A DNA stretch of 64,000 bases from CALAED01 sp035765195 (GTDB lineage: Bacteria > Actinomycetota > Actinomycetes > Streptosporangiales > Streptosporangiaceae). This document shows positions 60,424-64,000 of this stretch, piece by piece; positions within the stretch are counted from its first letter, which is position 1; every line of letters starts with the position of its first letter. Where the stretch lies: the NCBI GenBank assembly GCA_035765195.1, contig DASTYC010000025.1, positions 62,001-126,000 of the forward strand, in the 5' to 3' direction. A program made the translations under genes and the position numbers. Under the pieces are notes generated by a model. That model did no database searches. It was given only the letters and a program-made list of their open reading frames with translations, and had not been told where the DNA came from.

Positions 60424-61815
60424 TCAAATGCGCGATGCCGCCTCGGTCAAGACGGCGCGCAGGATCCCCTCCATCTCGTCGAAATGCTGCTGTGTGCAGA
60501 TCAGCGGCGGGGACAGCTGGACGACCGGATCGCCCCTGTCGTCGGCCCGGCAGATCAGCCCCGCGTCGAAGAGGGCCGGGGATACGTAGCCGCGCAACAG
60601 CCGCTCCGACTCCGCGTCCGTGAAGGTCTCCCTGGTGGCCTTGTCCTTGACCAGTTCGATGCCGTAGAAGTAGCCGTCGCCGCGGATGTCGCCCACGATC
60701 GGCAGGTCCGTCAGCCGTTCCAGCGTGCCGCGAAAACCGGCCTCGTGCGTGCGTACGTTCTCGAGCACCTTCTCCCGCTCGAGGATGTCGAGGTTGGCGA
60801 GGGCGACGGCCGCCGACACCGGGTGGCCGCCGAAGGTGACGCCGTGCAGGAACGTCGTCGTGCCGGTCAGGAACGGTTCGACCAGCCGGTCGCTGACCAG
60901 CATGCCGCCGAGCGGTGAATAGCCCGATGTGATGCCCTTGGCGAAGGTGATGATGTCGGGCACATAGCCGTACCGCTCCGCGCCGAAGTAATGCCCGAGC
61001 CGGCCGAACGCGCAGATCACCTCGTCCGATACGAGCAGCACGCCATAGGTGTCGCAGATCTCCCTGACCCGCGCGAAGTAGCCGGGCGGCGGCGGGAAGC
61101 AGCCGCCGGCGTTCTGCACCGGCTCCAGGTACACCGCGGCCACCGACTCCGGGCCCTCCCGCAAGATGGCGCGTTCGATCTCGTCGGCCGCCCACCGGCC
61201 GAACTCCTCGATCGAGTCGCCGAACAGCGGCGCCCGGTAGAAATTGGTGTTGGGAACCCGCACCGACCCCGGCACGAGCGGCTCGAAGGGGTGCTTGATC
61301 TCGGCGAGCCCGGTGATCGACAGCGCACCCATCGACGTGCCGTGGTAGGCGATGTCGCGGCTGATGACCTTGTAACGGCCGTGCTGGCCGACCTCCCGGA
61401 AGTAGCAGCGGGCCAGCTTCCATGCCGCCTCCACCGCCTCCGACCCGCTGGTGGTGAAGAAGACCCGGTTGAGGTCGCCGGGCGCGAGCACCGCCAGCCG
61501 CTCGGCCAGCTCGACCGCGTTCGGGTGGGCGTACGACCACAGCGGGAAGTACGCCAGCTCAGCGGCCTGCTTGGCCGCGGCCTCGGCCAGCTCGGACCGG
61601 CCGTGCCCGACCTGGGAGACGAACAGGCCGGCCAGCCCGTCGAGGTAACGCTTGCCCGAGTCGTCGAAGACGTACGGCCCGTCGCCCCGCACGATCAGCG
61701 GGACCTCGCCGTCCGCGTACGCCGCCATTCGGGTGAAATGCAGCCACAGATGGCGCTTGGCCGCCTCCTGCAGTGACGCCGGGTCCTGCAGACGCGGCTT
61801 CGATGGGAAGCTCAT
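60424..61815 (-). CDS. class III PLP-dependent aminotransferase, likely polyamine/omega-amino acid type
   Basis: The 463-residue product has FDDSGKRYLDGLAGLFVSQV, FFTTSGSEAVEAAWKLARCY, the PLP aspartate in LVSDEVICAFGRLGHYFGAE, and the Schiff-base Lys in DIITFAKGITSGYSPLGGML. This set fits omega-amino acid/putrescine:pyruvate aminotransferases. It is coupled to the Lrp gene (ATGA overlap) and divergent from a polyamine-type ABC transporter, supporting putrescine or GABA-like substrates. Confidence 0.88.
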   Translation of the reverse strand: MSFPSKPRLQDPASLQEAAKRHLWLHFTRMAAYADGEVPLIVRGDGPYVFDDSGKRYLDGLAGLFVSQVGHGRSELAEAAAKQAAELAYFPLWSYAHPNAVELAERLAVLAPGDLNRVFFTTSGSEAVEAAWKLARCYFREVGQHGRYKVISRDIAYHGTSMGALSITGLAEIKHPFEPLVPGSVRVPNTNFYRAPLFGDSIEEFGRWAADEIERAILREGPESVAAVYLEPVQNAGGCFPPPPGYFARVREICDTYGVLLVSDEVICAFGRLGHYFGAERYGYVPDIITFAKGITSGYSPLGGMLVSDRLVEPFLTGTTTFLHGVTFGGHPVSAAVALANLDILEREKVLENVRTHEAGFRGTLERLTDLPIVGDIRGDGYFYGIELVKDKATRETFTDAESERLLRGYVSPALFDAGLICRADDRGDPVVQLSPPLICTQQHFDEMEGILRAVLTEAASRI

Positions 61816-62414
61816 CGGGTCCCCCAGGAGTAGGTCTGCTTGCGCAGCTTCAGATAGACGAAGGTCTCGGTGCTGGTGACGGTCGGCACGGACCGGATGC
61901 GCCCGAGGAGCTCGAGCAGCTGCTCGTCGCTCTCGCAGACCAGCTCCACGAGGATGTCGAACGAGCCGGCGGTGACGACGACGTAGTCGATTTCCTCCAT
62001 CTCGGCCAGATGGTCGGCCACGGCCACGAGATCGCCCTCGCACTTGATGGCGATCATCACCTGCCGTTGGAAGCCGAGCATCAGTGGATCCGTGACCGCC
62101 ACGATCTGCATGACACCCGTCTCGAGGAGTTTTTGCACTCTTTGCCGTACGGCGGCCTCGGACAGGCCCACGGCCTTGCCGATCGCGGCGTACGATCGCC
62201 GCCCGTCCTGCTGAAGCTGCTCGATGATCAGCTTGGCGATGGCGTCGAGCTGCACGGCGCCCGCGGACCCCCCCGCGGAAATCGGTTGCCGACCGCTCTT
62301 GGGATCTACTGTCATGGGCGCCTTTGCCTGGACCTTCTGCGCCTTTGCCGAGGCTTTCGCGGGCGACTGCACCGTGGCCCGATGGCGCATCGGCGGGACG
62401 TTGAGGTCGGTCAT
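61812..62414 (-). CDS. Lrp/AsnC-family transcriptional regulator
   Basis: The 200-residue product has a Lys/Ala-rich N-terminal extension, a helix-turn-helix (DAIAKLIIEQLQQDGRRSYA, AIGKAVGLSEAAVRQRVQKL) and a RAM ligand domain (MIAIKCEGDLVAVADHLAEM, VVTAGSFDILVELVCESDEQ). ATG 62414 follows AGGAGG by seven bases. It lies upstream of the aminotransferase and divergent from potA, with a large inverted repeat between, so it probably controls both in response to an amine or amino acid. Confidence 0.9.
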   Translation of the reverse strand: MTDLNVPPMRHRATVQSPAKASAKAQKVQAKAPMTVDPKSGRQPISAGGSAGAVQLDAIAKLIIEQLQQDGRRSYAAIGKAVGLSEAAVRQRVQKLLETGVMQIVAVTDPLMLGFQRQVMIAIKCEGDLVAVADHLAEMEEIDYVVVTAGSFDILVELVCESDEQLLELLGRIRSVPTVTSTETFVYLKLRKQTYSWGTR

Positions 62415-62474
62415 GGCGGCGCCTCCTGTCGGTGCCTCCTCGCTGCGCCATCGTGTCAGTTTGTGATGTTTTGT

Positions 62475-62520
62475 CAAGTGATTTCGTAGCAATTCGGCAT
62501 CGTCGCTACGGAATCACTTG
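62475..62520. promoter_or_regulatory. large inverted repeat in the Lrp-potA divergent promoter
   Basis: CAAGTGATTTCGTAGC (62475-62490) and GCTACGGAATCACTTG (62505-62520) are inverted 16-bp arms with a single mismatch and a 14-bp spacer. Placed 61 bp outside the Lrp start and 72 bp before potA, it is a strong candidate Lrp operator for both directions. Confidence 0.75.
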
Positions 62521-62591
62521 TCTGTATCCTCTTCGTCTGCCATGGTCAGGCCAAGGTCGGCCGCTCGGGGAGCGCTCGAGGAGGGTTGTGG

Positions 62592-63701
62592 ATGACGGAA
62601 CCGGTTCCCGCCATCGAGCTCGTCGGTCTGGTGAAGACCTTCACCGCGTACGGCGAGGAGGTCCAGGCCGTCAAGGACGTCGACCTGTCGATCACCGAGG
62701 GCGAGTTCTTCTCGATGCTCGGCCCCTCGGGGTGCGGCAAGACCACGACGATGCGCATGATCGCCGGCTTCGACGATCCCACCGCGGGCCAGGTGTTCCT
62801 GAACGGCGTCAACGTGGTCGGCGTCCCACCGAACCGGCGCGACGTGAACATGGTGTTCCAGTCCTACGCGCTGTTCCCGCACATGAGCGTGTTCGAGAAC
62901 GTGGCGTTCGGGTTGCGCCGCAAGCGGCTGCCCAAGGCGGAGATCGCCCAGCGGGTCGGCGAGATCCTCGAGATCGTCGACCTCACAGGGCGTGAACGAC
63001 GGCGGCCCCGCGAGCTGTCCGGCGGCCAGCAACAGCGCGTCGCGCTGGCGAGGGCGCTGGTCAACAAGCCGCGCGCCCTGCTGCTCGACGAGCCGCTCGC
63101 CGCGCTCGACCTCAAGCTGCGCCAGGCGATGCAGGTCGAGCTGAAGCGCATCCAGCGCGAGGTCGGCATCACGTTCGTCTACGTCACCCACGACCAGGGC
63201 GAGGCGCTGACGATGTCCGACCGCATCGCGGTCATGAGCGACGGCCGGATCGAACAGCTCGGCACGCCCCGTGACATCTACGAGCATCCCGCCACGAGAT
63301 TCGTGGCCGGCTTCATCGGCACGTCCAACCTGCTGTCGGGCACGATCAGCGAGGTCGTCGGCCCGCACGCCGTGATCAGGTACGGACCCGAGGAACGTGT
63401 CGTCGTGCCCGTCGCCGACGGCCAGGACGTCGCGCCCGGCGGCGCGCTGGAAGTGACCGTACGACCTGAGAAGATCGACATCTGCGTCGACAAGCCGAAC
63501 GGCGACGGCTGCGCGGTGCAGGGCACCGTCACCGAGGTCGTCTATCTCGGCACGTCCACCAACTACAACGTCAAGACATCGACCGGCGCCGACTTCGTGG
63601 TGTTCATGCAGAACGCCTCGTCGGCCGACGACATAGCGGTACGGGGGGACAGCGTGTGGCTGTCGTGGGATCCGCAGCATTCTTCCCCGATAGGAGCCTG
63701 A
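62592..63701 (+). CDS. potA: ABC transporter ATP-binding protein, spermidine/putrescine type
   Basis: The 369-residue product has FFSMLGPSGCGKTTTMRMIA (Walker A), the signature RPRELSGGQQQRVALARALV, Walker B RALLLDEPLAALDLKLRQAM, the H-loop VTHDQGEALTM, and a C-terminal TOBE domain. ATG 62592 follows GAGGAGG by seven bases. The lipoprotein gene starts one base after its stop. Polyamine specificity is inferred from sequence and the aminotransferase/Lrp neighbours. Confidence 0.92.
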   Translation: MTEPVPAIELVGLVKTFTAYGEEVQAVKDVDLSITEGEFFSMLGPSGCGKTTTMRMIAGFDDPTAGQVFLNGVNVVGVPPNRRDVNMVFQSYALFPHMSVFENVAFGLRRKRLPKAEIAQRVGEILEIVDLTGRERRRPRELSGGQQQRVALARALVNKPRALLLDEPLAALDLKLRQAMQVELKRIQREVGITFVYVTHDQGEALTMSDRIAVMSDGRIEQLGTPRDIYEHPATRFVAGFIGTSNLLSGTISEVVGPHAVIRYGPEERVVVPVADGQDVAPGGALEVTVRPEKIDICVDKPNGDGCAVQGTVTEVVYLGTSTNYNVKTSTGADFVVFMQNASSADDIAVRGDSVWLSWDPQHSSPIGA

Positions 63702-63702
63702 G

Positions 63703-64000
63703 GTGAACGAGCACATCGACCCCGCCCTGCTGCGAGGCCTGACCCGGCGGCGCTACGACCGGCGCGATCTGCTGCGATTGTCCGCGGTGGCCGGGGCCGG
63801 GCTCGCGCTGACGGCCTGCGGAGTGAAGGGCAAGAAGGCGGCCCCGCCCAAGCAGAGCGACGTGCAGAAGTACTGGGCCGGCAAGCAGAAGAACGGCCAC
63901 GTCAACTTCGCCAACTGGCCGCTCTATATGGATCCGAAGCAGCCGGAGCTGAAGAAGTTCACCGCGGCCACCGGCATCACCGTGACGTACAAAGAGGTCA
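63703..64000 (+). CDS. potD: ABC transporter substrate-binding lipoprotein, polyamine type (5' part)
   Basis: The first 99 codons are present. The N-terminus has RRRYDRRDLLRLSAVAGAG with an Arg-rich Tat-like region, a hydrophobic core and a lipobox ending LTAC, so it is exported and lipid-anchored. The mature start (VNFANWPLYMDPKQPELKKF) matches PotD/PotF-like binding proteins. GTG 63703 lies one base after potA. Confidence 0.88.
   Translation, partial: MNEHIDPALLRGLTRRRYDRRDLLRLSAVAGAGLALTACGVKGKKAAPPKQSDVQKYWAGKQKNGHVNFANWPLYMDPKQPELKKFTAATGITVTYKEV

Overview
The window looks like a chromosomal core region of a high-GC, mycelial-type actinomycete. The gene order (rpmF-rnc-mutM-acyP-smc; ftsY...amtB-glnB-glnD...ffh-rpsP-khpA-rimM-trmD-rplS-lepB-rnhB; dprA/comM/yraN; rpsB-tsf-pyrH-frr-cdsA-rlmN) is the conserved actinobacterial arrangement. 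GTG starts are frequent and there are two LPxTG surface proteins and a CBM2 protein. A member of the Streptosporangiales or a close relative is my guess, not a proven placement. No rRNA, tRNA, insertion sequence, prophage or CRISPR array was seen.

Layout. 1-5.6 kb: 5' end of a LuxR-type AAA regulator, a shortened formamidase-like gene, a DUF3515 lipoprotein, an AsnC-type ligand-binding protein, thiL, a membrane-anchored CBM2 protein, thiD and rpmB. 5.8-19.6 kb: DAK/FakA-like kinase, recG, an LPVTG surface protein, rsmD, coaD, DUF177, rpmF, rnc, mutM, acyP, a small coiled-coil protein and smc. 19.7-29.6 kb: an accessory metabolic locus inserted between smc and ftsY. 30-43.3 kb: ftsY, the nitrogen operon amtB-glnB-glnD behind a GlnR-like box, an ECF sigma factor with a probable membrane partner, an LPFTG surface protein, ffh and the rpsP-rplS ribosomal/RNA-modification group. 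43.4-60 kb: lepB, rnhB, DUF2469, the dprA-comM-yraN block on the minus strand, a XerC-like recombinase, an M23-like protein, rpsB-tsf-pyrH-frr-cdsA-rlmN, a DivIVA-repeat protein, DUF1963 and HIT proteins and an orphan DUF1778 antitoxin-like protein. 60.4-64 kb: a class III aminotransferase and an Lrp regulator divergent from an ABC spermidine/putrescine-type transporter, consistent with amine uptake and catabolism.

The most interesting part is 19.7-28.9 kb. It encodes a thiamine-diphosphate 2-oxoacid oxidoreductase whose alpha subunit carries an Arg in place of the usual Thr of the YPITP motif, followed by an R-x2-D-x4-F pattern. These positions align, with one constant offset of 31, with the active-site residues I recall for the anaerobic oxalate oxidoreductase of Moorella. 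The iron-sulfur delta module is fused to a GltD-like FAD/NAD(P) oxidoreductase, which would let the complex reduce NAD(P)+ directly. Three small unknown proteins, an NRAMP-superfamily permease and a small membrane protein follow. A FadR-type GntR regulator closes the locus. The same ATAC-N8-GTAT motif sits in three overlapping copies before the first gene and once in the 27-bp gap between the start codons of the regulator and its divergent neighbour, so I propose a self-contained, autoregulated system for oxidation of a small 2-oxoacid, possibly oxalate.

A second theme is simple-sequence expansion. In-frame repeats extend the DAK protein, S16, S2, CdsA, RlmN and the DivIVA-repeat protein beyond their usual domains.
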